A stretch of DNA of 64,000 nucleotides. Source: Clostridiales bacterium UBA1774 (GTDB taxonomy: Bacteria > Bacillota > Clostridia > Oscillospirales > Oscillospiraceae). Positions 25,047 to 34,104 of the stretch are shown here, piece after piece. The stretch is from NCBI GenBank assembly GCA_002314635.1, contig DCGQ01000004.1, forward strand, positions 41,299 to 105,298, in the 5' to 3' direction. The notes below the pieces were generated by a model that saw only the letters and a list, made by a program, of their open reading frames with translations, made no database searches and was not told the DNA's origin. A program made the translations under genes and the position numbers. Positions within the stretch are counted from its first letter, which is position 1. The number at the start of each line of letters is the position of its first letter.

Positions 25047-26829
25047 ATGCCTGATGGGCAAATTGCAGCTCGTACAGTTTCCAGTAATACCCGTGCTTTG
25101 CCAGAAGCTGCTGATGATTTCCCTTTTCCAGCACTTCGCCGTTCTGCAGAACGATGATCTGGTCAGCGTGCTGGATAGTGGAAAGCCGGTGCGCTACCAC
25201 CAGCATGGTGCCGATGCTCCGCATCTTTTCCAGCGACTCCTGAATCAGAACCTCCGTCTCCGTGTCGATGTTGGCGGTAGCCTCGTCCAGAATCAGCACC
25301 TGTGGCTTATGCAGCACCGTGCGGGCAAAGGACAGCAGCTGACGCTGGCCCTGCGAGAAATTCTCGCCCCGCTCAATGACCTGTTCCTCATACTTTTCCG
25401 GCAGCTTTTCAATAAAGGTATCCGCACCGATGTAACGGCAGGCCCGCATGATCTCCGCGTCCGGAATGGTCTCATCATGGAGGGAAATATTGCTTTTGAT
25501 GGTACCGCTGAATAGGAACACATCCTGCAGCATCTGTCCCACCGCTTTTCGCAGGGATTTGATCTGAATCTTTGAGATATCCATGCCGTCGATCAGAATC
25601 TGACCCTTCTGAATCTCATAGTTGCGGACGATCAGGCTGAGAATCGTGGTTTTGCCCGCGCCGGTGGCGCCTACGAAGGCGCAGGTCTGCTTAGGTTCAA
25701 TGGTGAAGGATACATCCTTCAGTACCCACTCACCGGGGGTATAGGCAAACCACACATTTTTGAACTCGATGCGACCTTCAAAATGCTCTACCGCCACCGC
25801 TTCCGGCAGATCACGCACCTCCGGTTCCACATCCATCAGGTTGAACAGGCGCTCGGAGGCGGACATGGCCTTCTGAATATTATTGAGCTGATCCGCAAGC
25901 TGCTGCACCGGGTTAAAGAACTTACCCGCATACAGATAAAATGCCAGAATGTCGCCGGGACTCAGCGCCGCATCCACGCCGAACTTGAAGATCAGCGCCA
26001 ATGATGCCACATAGACAAAGGTGACGAAGGGGCGATAGAGGCCAAAGGCCACGACTACCTTCAGTCGGGTCTTACGCAGAGCCTCGTTCTTTTCGCTGAA
26101 TTCCTCGTCCTTCCGCTGCTGCCGGTTGAAGATCTGAGTGATCCGCATACCGGACAGGTTCTCATTTAGGAAGGTATTCAGGTCGGACACATTTGCCCGT
26201 TCCTGACGAAAAATCTTTCCTACGGTTTTGGAGAAAAACACAGAGGTAACGAACACGATGGCCACCGGCAGCAGCAGCACCAGAGAAAGCTGCACATTCC
26301 GGGTGAACATGATGGCGTACACGCCCACCAGCGTAACCAGATTCCGGATCACGCTGACCAGCACATTGGTGAACAGGTCACTCATGGACTGGGTATAGGA
26401 GGTGACACGGGTAACAAGGGAGCCAACCGGCATTTCCGTAAACTGGTTCTGGCTCATCCCCTCGATGTGGCGAAATACATCCATTCGCAAGGTATAGATA
26501 ATGCTCTGGCCCGCCTTCTGCAGAATCATAGACTCCACATACAGGAAGCCGTTGTTGATCAGGCAGATGCCGAAATAGGAAAACACCAGAATCAGGATAT
26601 AACGCAGATCCATATGCTCGGACTGGAGATTGTCCACGATGGTGGACATGAACAGCGGCAGAATGATATCCAGTCCCACGTTGACCAGTATCAGCACACC
26701 GGCCAGTACAAAGCGCCATGTCTCGCCCTTCACATACTGCAGTGTTCGTTTCAGCAGCACACGGGTGGGAATCTTTTTATCGCCTTTCAGTTTTTCTTTT
26801 TCGTCCAGATCTTCCAGTTCCACATCCAT
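25045..26829 (-). CDS. ABC exporter half-transporter, subunit with canonical Walker B
   Basis: 594 residues: six TM helices (about residues 35-330) and a C-terminal nucleotide-binding domain. Walker A GATGAGKTT, Walker B VLILDEATANID with the catalytic Glu, H-loop VVAHRLS; the signature is FSQGQRQ in place of LSGGQ. It therefore offers a good ATP site but a poor signature, the complement of its partner. The start codon overlaps the partner's stop (TGATG at 26827-26831), so they are co-translated and will form a heterodimer. The family (BmrCD, LmrCD, TM287/288) exports drugs, peptides or lipids; the substrate is not predictable. Operon ends with a terminator just downstream. Confidence 0.9.
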   Translation of the reverse strand: MDVELEDLDEKEKLKGDKKIPTRVLLKRTLQYVKGETWRFVLAGVLILVNVGLDIILPLFMSTIVDNLQSEHMDLRYILILVFSYFGICLINNGFLYVESMILQKAGQSIIYTLRMDVFRHIEGMSQNQFTEMPVGSLVTRVTSYTQSMSDLFTNVLVSVIRNLVTLVGVYAIMFTRNVQLSLVLLLPVAIVFVTSVFFSKTVGKIFRQERANVSDLNTFLNENLSGMRITQIFNRQQRKDEEFSEKNEALRKTRLKVVVAFGLYRPFVTFVYVASLALIFKFGVDAALSPGDILAFYLYAGKFFNPVQQLADQLNNIQKAMSASERLFNLMDVEPEVRDLPEAVAVEHFEGRIEFKNVWFAYTPGEWVLKDVSFTIEPKQTCAFVGATGAGKTTILSLIVRNYEIQKGQILIDGMDISKIQIKSLRKAVGQMLQDVFLFSGTIKSNISLHDETIPDAEIMRACRYIGADTFIEKLPEKYEEQVIERGENFSQGQRQLLSFARTVLHKPQVLILDEATANIDTETEVLIQESLEKMRSIGTMLVVAHRLSTIQHADQIIVLQNGEVLEKGNHQQLLAKHGYYWKLYELQFAHQA

Positions 26830-28625
26830 CAGCGGTTACCTCCTTCCACTTCCTTTTCCAGCTCCTGCAGATACACCATCTTCTGATAGGTGGGGGAAGT
26901 CTGCATCAGCTTTGCCGGGGAATCAAAGGCTTCCACGGTGCCCTCGTTCATGACAAGGATTTTATCGAACTGGGACACGGTGGAAACGCGGGACGCAATG
27001 ACGATGGTGGTCTTTCCCGCCCGCTCCCGGCGTATGTTGCCCAGAATCGTTTCCTCCGTTTTCACGTCCACGGCGGAAACGGAGTCATCCATCACCAGAA
27101 TAGGCGCGTTTTTCAGATAGGCCCGGGCAATGGAAATGCGCTGCTTCTGACCGCCGGACAGGGTCACGCCCCGTTCCCCGGTCATGGTTTCATAGCCGTC
27201 CTTGAAATCCTCGATATTGCCCGCCACATCGGCAAATTCCGCCGCGCGGCGAATGGTCTCCCGCTCTGGTGCATCCTGAGAAAAGCCGATGTTGTTGGCA
27301 ACGGAATCGGAAAACAGGAAGTTATCCTGCGGCACCATGGCCACCGCATCCCGGACATAACGAAGGGAACAGTCCATGATATCCTTTCCGTCCAGCAGCA
27401 GCGTGCCGGGTTTCAGATTGTACAGCCGGGTCAGCAGCGTCACCAACGTGGACTTTCCGCTGCCGATGCGGCCTACGATGCCCACCGTCTCCCCTGCGTG
27501 AATGGTAAAGCAGACATGCCGCAGGATCTCCCGTTCCTCTGCGGAGGGATAGGCAAAGCTCAGATCCCGGAACTCGATCTCGCCCTGCACATGCTCCAGC
27601 TCTATGGCGTTTTCCGGATCCTTCACATCCTCCGGTGCATCCAGAAATGCGCTGACCCGCTTCAAAGAGGTGCGGGCGCGGCTGAACATGGTCACCAGAG
27701 AACCCATGGCGATCAGCGGCCAGACCAGCGTATCGAAATACCCTACAAAGGTCACCAGCTGACCGGTGGTCAGGCTGACGGTGTGACCCAGCATCACCAC
27801 CGGGTTTCCGGAAATCTCCGCGTATACGAACCAGGAACCAAAGCCCAGAATCATACAGAAGATGGCGGCAATAATCCACTCGATGACCACATCGAAGAAT
27901 ACGGACACCCGGACGAAGGAGATATTGGAATCTTTGTTTTTCTTTGCCACCTTTGCAAAGGCGTGCAGCTCGCTTGTTTCCTTCACAAAGGCCTTGATGA
28001 CGCGGATCCCGGTAAAGTTCTCCTGCGTGAAATCATACAGGGCGTCATAGTTTTTCTGCCGTTCCTCCCACTTCATGGCCATGTACTTTTCCACCAGAGC
28101 GCCCCATATCACGATAAACAGCATGGGGATCAGGGCAAACAGCGTCAGTGCCCAGTCCAGCCGGAACATCTTGATGATGACCAGAATGCCCAGAAAGAAG
28201 GCGTCCACCATCTGCACCGTGCCGATGCCGGTGTATTCCTCGATGGTCTCCAGATCCGTGGTAAACCAGGACATGATGGAACCCACCTTGGTCTCATGGT
28301 AATACTGCTGGGACAGCCGCTCGCTTTTTCGAAACATCTCATGACGCAGGCCGGTCTCGATCCGGCTGGAGGCATTCAGCAGGCAGACACGCCACACCAG
28401 ACGCCCCGCAAACATAGCCGCCCCTACCAGCAGCAGCTTTCCGCAGATTCTGCCGATAAAAACGCTGTCCGGCGTTTCGTTCTGTTTCAGATGATCCACG
28501 ATCTGACCCAGAAATTCCGGCTCATACAGCTGTACCACATCCACCACCACAAGGGCAATGATGCCCAGCAGGAACAGATACCACAGCTTCCGGTAATACT
28601 TGTTGATATACCGATTCAGCAGCAT
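26829..28625 (-). CDS. ABC exporter half-transporter, subunit with degenerate Walker B
   Basis: 598 residues with six TM helices and a C-terminal nucleotide-binding domain. Walker A is GRIGSGKST and the signature LSGGQKQR is intact, but the Walker B is ILVMDDSVSAVD: the catalytic Glu is Asp. This is the non-hydrolysing site typical of heterodimeric exporters, and it would pair with the FSQGQ signature of the next gene. First gene of the two-gene operon, read from a strong promoter at 28688-28716. The N-terminus (LLNRYINKYYRKLWYLFLLG) follows a good start after AAAGGAG. Substrate unknown. Confidence 0.9.
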   Translation of the reverse strand: MLLNRYINKYYRKLWYLFLLGIIALVVVDVVQLYEPEFLGQIVDHLKQNETPDSVFIGRICGKLLLVGAAMFAGRLVWRVCLLNASSRIETGLRHEMFRKSERLSQQYYHETKVGSIMSWFTTDLETIEEYTGIGTVQMVDAFFLGILVIIKMFRLDWALTLFALIPMLFIVIWGALVEKYMAMKWEERQKNYDALYDFTQENFTGIRVIKAFVKETSELHAFAKVAKKNKDSNISFVRVSVFFDVVIEWIIAAIFCMILGFGSWFVYAEISGNPVVMLGHTVSLTTGQLVTFVGYFDTLVWPLIAMGSLVTMFSRARTSLKRVSAFLDAPEDVKDPENAIELEHVQGEIEFRDLSFAYPSAEEREILRHVCFTIHAGETVGIVGRIGSGKSTLVTLLTRLYNLKPGTLLLDGKDIMDCSLRYVRDAVAMVPQDNFLFSDSVANNIGFSQDAPERETIRRAAEFADVAGNIEDFKDGYETMTGERGVTLSGGQKQRISIARAYLKNAPILVMDDSVSAVDVKTEETILGNIRRERAGKTTIVIASRVSTVSQFDKILVMNEGTVEAFDSPAKLMQTSPTYQKMVYLQELEKEVEGGNR

Positions 28626-28687
28626 TTTCCTCTATGTACTCCTTTCGTTTTCCGCATATCCGGTGCCTGCGGCACACAGATTTTGGC

Positions 28688-28716
28688 ATTATACTATAAT
28701 CTTCTTCATTTGTCAT
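28688..28716 (-). promoter_or_regulatory. Sigma-A promoter of the ABC exporter operon
   Basis: Minus-strand ATGACA (28716-28711), 17-bp spacer, perfect TATAAT (28693-28688). Confidence 0.8.
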
Positions 28717-28825
28717 CTGTTCCATTCAATTTTCTCCCGAAAATGAATATTTCATTTTGCCGACGGTTTTCGGCCGTTTTTTTCGCGGGAAATGGATAAG
28801 CTTGGCGGGAAAGGAGAGATGCCAT

Positions 28826-29671
28826 ATGAAATCTTCCGGATTATTCTACAGTCGGAAAATCGTCAACCTGCCGGTTGGTTCTATCCGTCCCAATCCCAAT
28901 CAACCACGGCAGCAATTCACCGAGGACTCTCTTACGGAGCTGCGGGACAGCATTCGTCAGTATGGGATCCTGCAGCCGCTCAGCGTCCGCAAGCTTCCCG
29001 GCGGTTTCGAACTGATTGCCGGGGAACGGCGGCTGCGGGCCGCGATGCTGGCCGGTCTGGACACCGTGCCCTGCATTCTGCTGACGGTGGACGACCGGGA
29101 TTCCGGTCTGCTGGCTCTGGTGGAAAACCTGCAGCGAAAGGATCTGGACTTTGTGGAGGAGGCCGAAGGTCTGCGGAACCTGATCCGTACCTACGGACTG
29201 ACGCAGGAGGAAGCCGCCCGATACATCGGCAAAAGCCAGTCCGCCATTGCCAACAAGCTGCGGATCCTGCGTCTGCCGCCGGAAACGCTGCGGGCCATCC
29301 GGGATGCGGGACTCAGCGAGCGTCATGCCCGGGCGCTGCTGCGGCTGGAAAGCATGGAGCTGGTGGAACAGGCACTGGCGCTGATGCTGCGGGATCGTCT
29401 CACCGTGGCAGAAACGGAAGGCTGCGTGGATGCGCTGCTGGCTCCGTCTCCCGCAAAACCGGAAAAGAGCAAACGAAAACCTCCGGTCATCATATTGAAG
29501 GATGTTCGGATTTTCCTCAATACACTGACCCGAGGTCTGGATATGATGAAGCGCAGCGGTGTAAATGCCATGCTGGATCGCCAGGAAACAGGCGAAGACC
29601 TGCTGCTGACCATCCGCATTCCCAAAGCGGTAAAGTCCGGGCCGCTTACGCTTCCTCCCGCAGCCTTGTAA
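28826..29671 (+). CDS. ParB/Noc-family DNA-binding protein
   Basis: 281 residues from the ATG at 28826, nine bases after AAGGAG. The N-terminal ParB CTPase domain has IRPNPNQPRQQF, IRQYGILQPLSVR and the GERRLRAA box; then a helix-turn-helix domain (TQEEAARYIGKSQSAIANKLRILRL, LSERHARALLRLE). The C-terminal third (KRKPPVIILKDVRIFLNTL..) is unlike standard ParB and closer to Noc, the nucleoid occlusion protein. No parA or parS-like site is next to it, so it is away from the usual origin cluster gidAB-noc-parAB; Noc-like or an extra ParB paralogue are both possible. It converges on rluD, overlapping it by 26 bp. Confidence 0.85.
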   Translation: MKSSGLFYSRKIVNLPVGSIRPNPNQPRQQFTEDSLTELRDSIRQYGILQPLSVRKLPGGFELIAGERRLRAAMLAGLDTVPCILLTVDDRDSGLLALVENLQRKDLDFVEEAEGLRNLIRTYGLTQEEAARYIGKSQSAIANKLRILRLPPETLRAIRDAGLSERHARALLRLESMELVEQALALMLRDRLTVAETEGCVDALLAPSPAKPEKSKRKPPVIILKDVRIFLNTLTRGLDMMKRSGVNAMLDRQETGEDLLLTIRIPKAVKSGPLTLPPAAL

Positions 29672-30560
29672 GTGCCTGCTGAAATTCTGCAGGCAGTATG
29701 CTTTCAAAGGTCATGGCCTGTCCGGTAGTGGGATGAATAAACGAAATCTGCCGCGCGTGGAGGCACTGGCTGCTGAGGCCCAGCACCTCTCCGCCGCCGT
29801 AAACCCGGTCTCCTGCCACGGGATGTCCCAAATAGGCCATATGCACACGAATCTGATGGGTGCGCCCGGTCATCAGCTTGCAGCGTACATAGCTGTAACC
29901 CGGGAAGCTTTCCAGCACCCGGTAATGGGTCACGGCAGGGCGGGAATGCTCCCGGATGACAGCCATCCGTTTCCGGTCGGTGGGATGACGGCCGATGGGT
30001 GCATCCACCGTCCCGCTCTGCTCCTTCGGCGTTCCCCGCAGGATTGCCTCGTATTCCCGGCTCAGGCTCCGGTCGCTGAGCTGGTCGGAAAGCAGCCGAT
30101 GCGCCCGATCATTCTTGGCGCAAAGCATCAGGCCGGAGGTATCCATATCCAGCCGATGCACGATCCCCGGACGGCTGACGCCGCCGATCCCGCTGAGCGT
30201 GTCCCCGCAGTGGTACAGCAAGGCATTCACCAGCGTTCCGCTTTCGTGACCCGGCGCAGGATGCACCACCAGACCCTTGGGTTTGTTCAGCACGATCAGG
30301 TCCCCGTCCTCATACACAATGTCCAGCGGGATGTTCTCCGGCTCCGGTTCGGCCCGGCGCAGCTCCGGCACCTCCACGGCGAATAGGTCGCCTGCGCCCA
30401 CCCGATAGTTTTTCTTCAGCGCTTTGCCGTCCAGCGTAACGCAGCCTTCCCCGATGAGCTGCTGGATGCGGCTGCGGCTCAGCTCCTGCAGGTTGGCGGC
30501 AAGGAACGCATCCAGCCGGGTATCCTCATCCGGAATATCCGCCAGCAGCTCAGTTCTCAT
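29646..30560 (-). CDS. rluD: Ribosomal large subunit pseudouridine synthase, RluD type
   Basis: 304 residues. An N-terminal S4 RNA-binding domain (LDAFLAANLQELSRSRIQQLIGEG) is followed by the RluA/RluD catalytic domain with the HRLD motif (PGIVHRLDMDTSGLML), whose Asp is the catalytic residue, and the C-terminal MTGRTHQIRVHMAYLGHP. RluD-type enzymes convert uridines in helix 69 of 23S rRNA. It overlaps lspA by 11 bp, the usual lspA-rluD order of Firmicutes, and its 3' end overlaps the convergent parB-like gene. Whether it is RluD or another RluA paralogue is not certain, but the lspA linkage favours RluD. Confidence 0.92.
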   Translation of the reverse strand: MRTELLADIPDEDTRLDAFLAANLQELSRSRIQQLIGEGCVTLDGKALKKNYRVGAGDLFAVEVPELRRAEPEPENIPLDIVYEDGDLIVLNKPKGLVVHPAPGHESGTLVNALLYHCGDTLSGIGGVSRPGIVHRLDMDTSGLMLCAKNDRAHRLLSDQLSDRSLSREYEAILRGTPKEQSGTVDAPIGRHPTDRKRMAVIREHSRPAVTHYRVLESFPGYSYVRCKLMTGRTHQIRVHMAYLGHPVAGDRVYGGGEVLGLSSQCLHARQISFIHPTTGQAMTFESILPAEFQQALTRLREEA

Positions 30561-31047
30561 GCTTCTGCTCCCCTTCGTTCCCGTTCTGCTTCGCTTTCCG
30601 TTCCCGCACCTCGTCCAGAATCACCCACAGGATCATCAGACCTGCACCGATGCAGATAAAGCAGTCGGCAATGTTAAAGATGGGAAATTCCACAAACAGC
30701 GTCTCGAACATATCCACCACATAGCCCTGCAGCAGCCGGTCAATGGCATTGCCCACCGCGCCGCCCAGCACAAAGGCAAGGCTGAGTCTCCCCAGCCGCG
30801 CGGCCGGTTTTTTCATGATCAGCGCGGCGATCAGACCGATGCACACGATCAGGGTGACGATCAGCAGGAAATCCGTTTTTCCGCTGAGAATGCCCCAGCT
30901 TGCGCCCGGATTATGCACCAGCGTCAACCCAAACACGCCGGGAATCAGCGTGAGCTGACCGCTGCCTGCGGCAAAATACCCCACGATCCAGCTTTTGAAC
31001 CACTGATCCAGCGCTACAATGATCGCACTGAGCAGAAGATACAGCAA
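30550..31047 (-). CDS. lspA: Lipoprotein signal peptidase (signal peptidase II)
   Basis: 165 residues, four TM helices. It cleaves prolipoprotein signal peptides before the lipid-modified cysteine. Both catalytic aspartates are in place: VGNAIDRLLQG and FNIADCFI. The N-terminal ALDQWFKSWI and NPGASWGIL (the conserved N-x-G-AF-like loop) fit the family. The C-terminal tail is long and charged (REKAKQNGNEGEQKHEN). Likely substrates in this window include the C39-like lipoprotein at 51.3 kb. The gene sits in the ileS-lspA-rluD operon, a common order in bacteria, behind an intergenic hairpin. Confidence 0.95.
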   Translation of the reverse strand: MLYLLLSAIIVALDQWFKSWIVGYFAAGSGQLTLIPGVFGLTLVHNPGASWGILSGKTDFLLIVTLIVCIGLIAALIMKKPAARLGRLSLAFVLGGAVGNAIDRLLQGYVVDMFETLFVEFPIFNIADCFICIGAGLMILWVILDEVRERKAKQNGNEGEQKHEN

Positions 31048-31070
31048 GTGAAATCCACTCCTTCCGAAAA

Positions 31071-31128
31071 CAGGAGTCAGAAGGTCAGAAGCTTGGATGC
31101 GCTCCTTGCTCCCGACTTCTGACTCCTG
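31071..31128. repeat. Long intergenic hairpin between ileS and lspA
   Basis: Two perfect 13-base arms, CAGGAGTCAGAAG (31071-31083) and CTTCTGACTCCTG (31116-31128), enclose a 32-base loop in which the 8-mer GTCAGAAG recurs, allowing a second pairing with the same right arm. On the minus strand the stem is followed by TTTTC. It may attenuate ileS read-through into lspA or be an interspersed palindromic repeat; I associate similar GACTTCTGACTCCTG strings with clostridial intergenic repeats, unverified. Confidence 0.6.
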
Positions 31129-31146
31129 TGATTCTGTATTCGAACC

Positions 31147-33945
31147 TTACGCCTTCAGAACGGCGGCGCAGCGGGGGCACAGCTCAGGATGTTCACTGTC
31201 CTCGCCTACGTGCTCGTCATGATTCCAGCAGCGGATGCACTTGGGTGCCTGAGAGGGCGTGACCGTCACCTGAACGCCGCTGTTCACACCGGCCTCCACG
31301 CCTTCCGCACCGTCCTCCGTCACAGTGACCTTGGACACGATGCAGATGGTTTTCAGGTCGAAGCCTTCCAGTGCTTCCTTCTTCACCGCACCGGCCAGAT
31401 GGATCACCACTTCCGCATCCAGCGGCTTGCCGATCACCTTTTCGCTGCGGGCCAGCTCCAGTGCCTTCAGCACATCGGCGCGGATCTTCATGATCAGATC
31501 CCAGCCTGCGTTGTCCGCTTCGCTCAGGTTCCAGTCCTCCCGGGCGGCAGGCATATCGTTGTACATCACGCTTTCCGGATCATCCTTGCTCTGATGAGGC
31601 AGTACCTCCCAGATTTCCTCCGCGGTGAAGGAGAGGACAGGCGCCAGCAGCCGGGTCATGGCATCCAGAATGTACCAGATGGCACTCTGGGCGCTGCGGC
31701 GTAGCTGCCCGTCCCGCTTCTCGCAGTACAGACGATCCTTGATGATATCCAGATAGAAGCTGCTCATATCCGTGACGCAGAAGGTATGGATGGCATAGGT
31801 CACGGCATAGAATTCATAGTTGTCATAGGCTTCGCGGCAGCGGGCGATCAGGCTGTTCAGGCGGCTGACGGCCCAGCGATCCAGCGGCTCCAGCTGGCCG
31901 AAGGGCAGCACGGTGTCGGCATCGAAGCCATCCAGATTGCCCAGAATGTAGCGGGCGGTGTTGCGGATTTTCAGATACTTATCGCTGAGCTGCTTGAAGA
32001 TGGGGTCGGAGCAGCGCATATCCAGCTTGTAGTCGGCGGAAGCGGCCCACAGACGCAGCAGCTCCGCGCCGTACTTGGGAACCAGCTCGTCCGGCAGGAC
32101 GGAGTTGCCCAGAGACTTGTGCATGGCGCGGCCCTGCCCGTCCACCGTCCAGCCGTGGGTCAGCACGGCCTTGTAGGGTGCTGCGCCCCTGGTGGCAACG
32201 GCGGTGAGCAGACTGGACTGGAACCAGCCGCGATACTGGTCGCCGCCCTCCAGATACAGGTCGGCAGGCCACACGCCGGGGCTGTCCAGCGCCATGGACG
32301 CCACATGGGTGGAACCGGAGTCAAACCAGCCGTCCAACGTATCGGTTTCCTTGCTGAATTCTTTTCCTCCACAGAAGGGGCAGGCAAAGTCAGCAGGCAG
32401 CAGGGCGGCAGCATCCTTCAGGAACCATGCGTTGGAGCCTTCGGCACGGAAGGTATCGGAAATCTTTGCGATGGTATCGCCGGTGCAGACCGGCTTATGG
32501 CAGCTTTCGCAGTAGAACACCGGAATCGGCAGACCCCAGTGGCGCTGGCGGGAGATGCACCAGTCGGCCCGCTCCCGGATCATGCCTTCCATGCGGCCCT
32601 TGCCCCAGTCGGGCATCCACTTCACCTGCTGGGCAGCGGCAACGGCCTGATCCTTGAAGGCGTCCACGGAGCAGAACCACTGATCGGTGGCACGATACAG
32701 GATGGGGTTCTTGCAGCGCCAGCAATGAGCGTACTGGTGGAGGATCTGCTTCCAGCCCAGCAGTGCGCCGATGGCCTGCAGATCGTCAAAAATGGCGGTG
32801 TTGGCTTCATCGGTGGTCAGACCCTCGTACTTGCCGGCCAGCTCGTTCATGCGGCCCCGGTCATCCACCGGTACAATAATGCCGATCTCGGTCTTTCCGG
32901 AAGCATCGTACTTCCGGCAGATCTCATAGTCATCCTGACCATGTCCGGGTGCGGTATGGACGCAGCCGGAACCGGCGTCCAGCGTAACATGGTCGCCGTT
33001 GAGGATGACGCTGGTACGGTCGTAAAGCGGATGCTTCGCGGTCATCAGCTCGAACTCAGCGCCCTTGCGGGTCTCCAGAATCTCCAGCTCGGGCAGATTG
33101 CAGGCTTCCTCGACGCTCTTTTTCAGTTCCTTCGCCAGAATATAGATCTCACCGTTCTCCGGATTCTTCGCCAGCACATAGTCCAGCTCCCCGTTCAGGC
33201 AGATGGCCAGATTGCCGGGCAGCGTCCATGTGGTGGTAGTCCAGATCACGAAGAAGATATTCTGATAATTGTCCAGCAGGCCATGGGAATCCGCCACGGC
33301 GAACTTGACAAAGATGGATTTGCAGGGATCCTCCGCGTATTCGATCTCGGCTTCTGCCAGAGCGGTCTCATCCTTGGGGCACCAGTAAACCGGCTTCTTG
33401 CCCTTGTAGATGTAGCCCTTCTCGTACATCCGGCCGAATACCTTGACTTCCTCCGCCTCAAACTTGGGGTCCATGGTGCGGTAGGGGTGATCCCAGTCCG
33501 CCAGAACGCCCAGACGCTTGAACTGATCCATCTGGATGTCCACATAGTTCTGGGCAAACTCATGGCAGGCATCCCGGAACTCGGGAATGGACATCTGCTT
33601 GCGGTTCAGCTTCTGCTGCTTGATAATGGCGGATTCGATGGGCATACCGTGGTTGTCCCAGCCGGGGGTATAAGATACATGATAGCCGGTCATGGCTTTG
33701 TAGCGGTTAATAAAATCCTTCAGGCACTTATTCAGGGTAGTACCCATGTGAATCTTGCCATTGGAGAACGGAGGCCCGTCATGCAGAATAAAACGGGGTT
33801 TTCCCTCACCGCGCTTCTGCAGCCCGCCGTAAATATCCTTTTCTTTCCACGCAGCCAGCCAGCCGGGCTCCCGCTGGGCAAGGCCAGCCTTCATGGGGAA
33901 ATCGGTCTGGGGCATATTCAGTGTGGCTTTGTAGTCCTGTGCCAT
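31147..33945 (-). CDS. ileS: Isoleucyl-tRNA synthetase
   Basis: 932 residues. Class I synthetase with HIGH as KIHMGTTL and the KMSKS loop as AMHKSLGN; the CP1 editing domain is present between, and the C-terminal zinc finger has CIRCWNHDEHVG and LCPRCAAVL. Ends in the usual place for bacterial IleS1 (sensitive type). The start is put at the ATG at 33945 (MAQDYKATLNMP); a TTG four codons earlier abuts AAAGGA and is less likely, though the ATG is a rather long 12 bases away from it. No T-box leader fits in the 158-bp gap upstream. First gene of ileS-lspA-rluD. Confidence 0.96.
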   Translation of the reverse strand: MAQDYKATLNMPQTDFPMKAGLAQREPGWLAAWKEKDIYGGLQKRGEGKPRFILHDGPPFSNGKIHMGTTLNKCLKDFINRYKAMTGYHVSYTPGWDNHGMPIESAIIKQQKLNRKQMSIPEFRDACHEFAQNYVDIQMDQFKRLGVLADWDHPYRTMDPKFEAEEVKVFGRMYEKGYIYKGKKPVYWCPKDETALAEAEIEYAEDPCKSIFVKFAVADSHGLLDNYQNIFFVIWTTTTWTLPGNLAICLNGELDYVLAKNPENGEIYILAKELKKSVEEACNLPELEILETRKGAEFELMTAKHPLYDRTSVILNGDHVTLDAGSGCVHTAPGHGQDDYEICRKYDASGKTEIGIIVPVDDRGRMNELAGKYEGLTTDEANTAIFDDLQAIGALLGWKQILHQYAHCWRCKNPILYRATDQWFCSVDAFKDQAVAAAQQVKWMPDWGKGRMEGMIRERADWCISRQRHWGLPIPVFYCESCHKPVCTGDTIAKISDTFRAEGSNAWFLKDAAALLPADFACPFCGGKEFSKETDTLDGWFDSGSTHVASMALDSPGVWPADLYLEGGDQYRGWFQSSLLTAVATRGAAPYKAVLTHGWTVDGQGRAMHKSLGNSVLPDELVPKYGAELLRLWAASADYKLDMRCSDPIFKQLSDKYLKIRNTARYILGNLDGFDADTVLPFGQLEPLDRWAVSRLNSLIARCREAYDNYEFYAVTYAIHTFCVTDMSSFYLDIIKDRLYCEKRDGQLRRSAQSAIWYILDAMTRLLAPVLSFTAEEIWEVLPHQSKDDPESVMYNDMPAAREDWNLSEADNAGWDLIMKIRADVLKALELARSEKVIGKPLDAEVVIHLAGAVKKEALEGFDLKTICIVSKVTVTEDGAEGVEAGVNSGVQVTVTPSQAPKCIRCWNHDEHVGEDSEHPELCPRCAAVLKA

Positions 33946-33996
33946 ATCTATGCTCAATCCTTTCGATGCTGATTTCCAATGTATGTTAACCGATGT

Positions 33997-34025
33997 ATTC
34001 TACTATAAAACAAACCGCACTGCAA
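33997..34025 (-). promoter_or_regulatory. Promoter of the ileS-lspA-rluD operon
   Basis: Minus-strand TTGCAG (34025-34020), 17-bp spacer, TAGAAT (34002-33997). The -35 is weak. Confidence 0.6.
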
Positions 34026-34029
34026 GCAG

Positions 34030-34066
34030 AAAAAACCGCTGCACAGCATTTTTTCCTGTGCAGCGG
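34030..34066 (-). terminator. Terminator of the nat-to-divIVA operon
   Basis: 11-bp stem CCGCTGCACAG/CTGTGCAGCGG with a 9-base loop, followed on the minus strand by TTTTTT; lies about 40 bp past the divIVA stop. Confidence 0.9.
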
Positions 34067-34104
34067 ATCGATATCTCTGATCTTATCTGTATCGCAGGTA
34101 CTGC

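Noticed and set aside
26718..28799. 693-codon plus-strand frame opposite the ABC exporter genes
   Set aside because: Antisense of two clear ABC half-transporters.
28792..29682. 296-codon plus-strand frame in another phase over the parB-like gene
   Set aside because: The overlapping frame encodes an unmistakable ParB domain; this one has no motif.
29672..29697. Small hairpin (TGCCTGC/GCAGGCA) as terminator of the parB-like gene
   Set aside because: Lies within the rluD coding sequence and lacks a T-run; no better terminator was found for parB.
31786..33972. 728-codon plus-strand frame opposite ileS
   Set aside because: Antisense of a complete isoleucyl-tRNA synthetase.
33946..34104. T-box leader upstream of ileS
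   Set aside because: Only about 158 bp are available, with a promoter 50 bp before the start and the divIVA terminator behind; no T-box sequence or antiterminator is seen.
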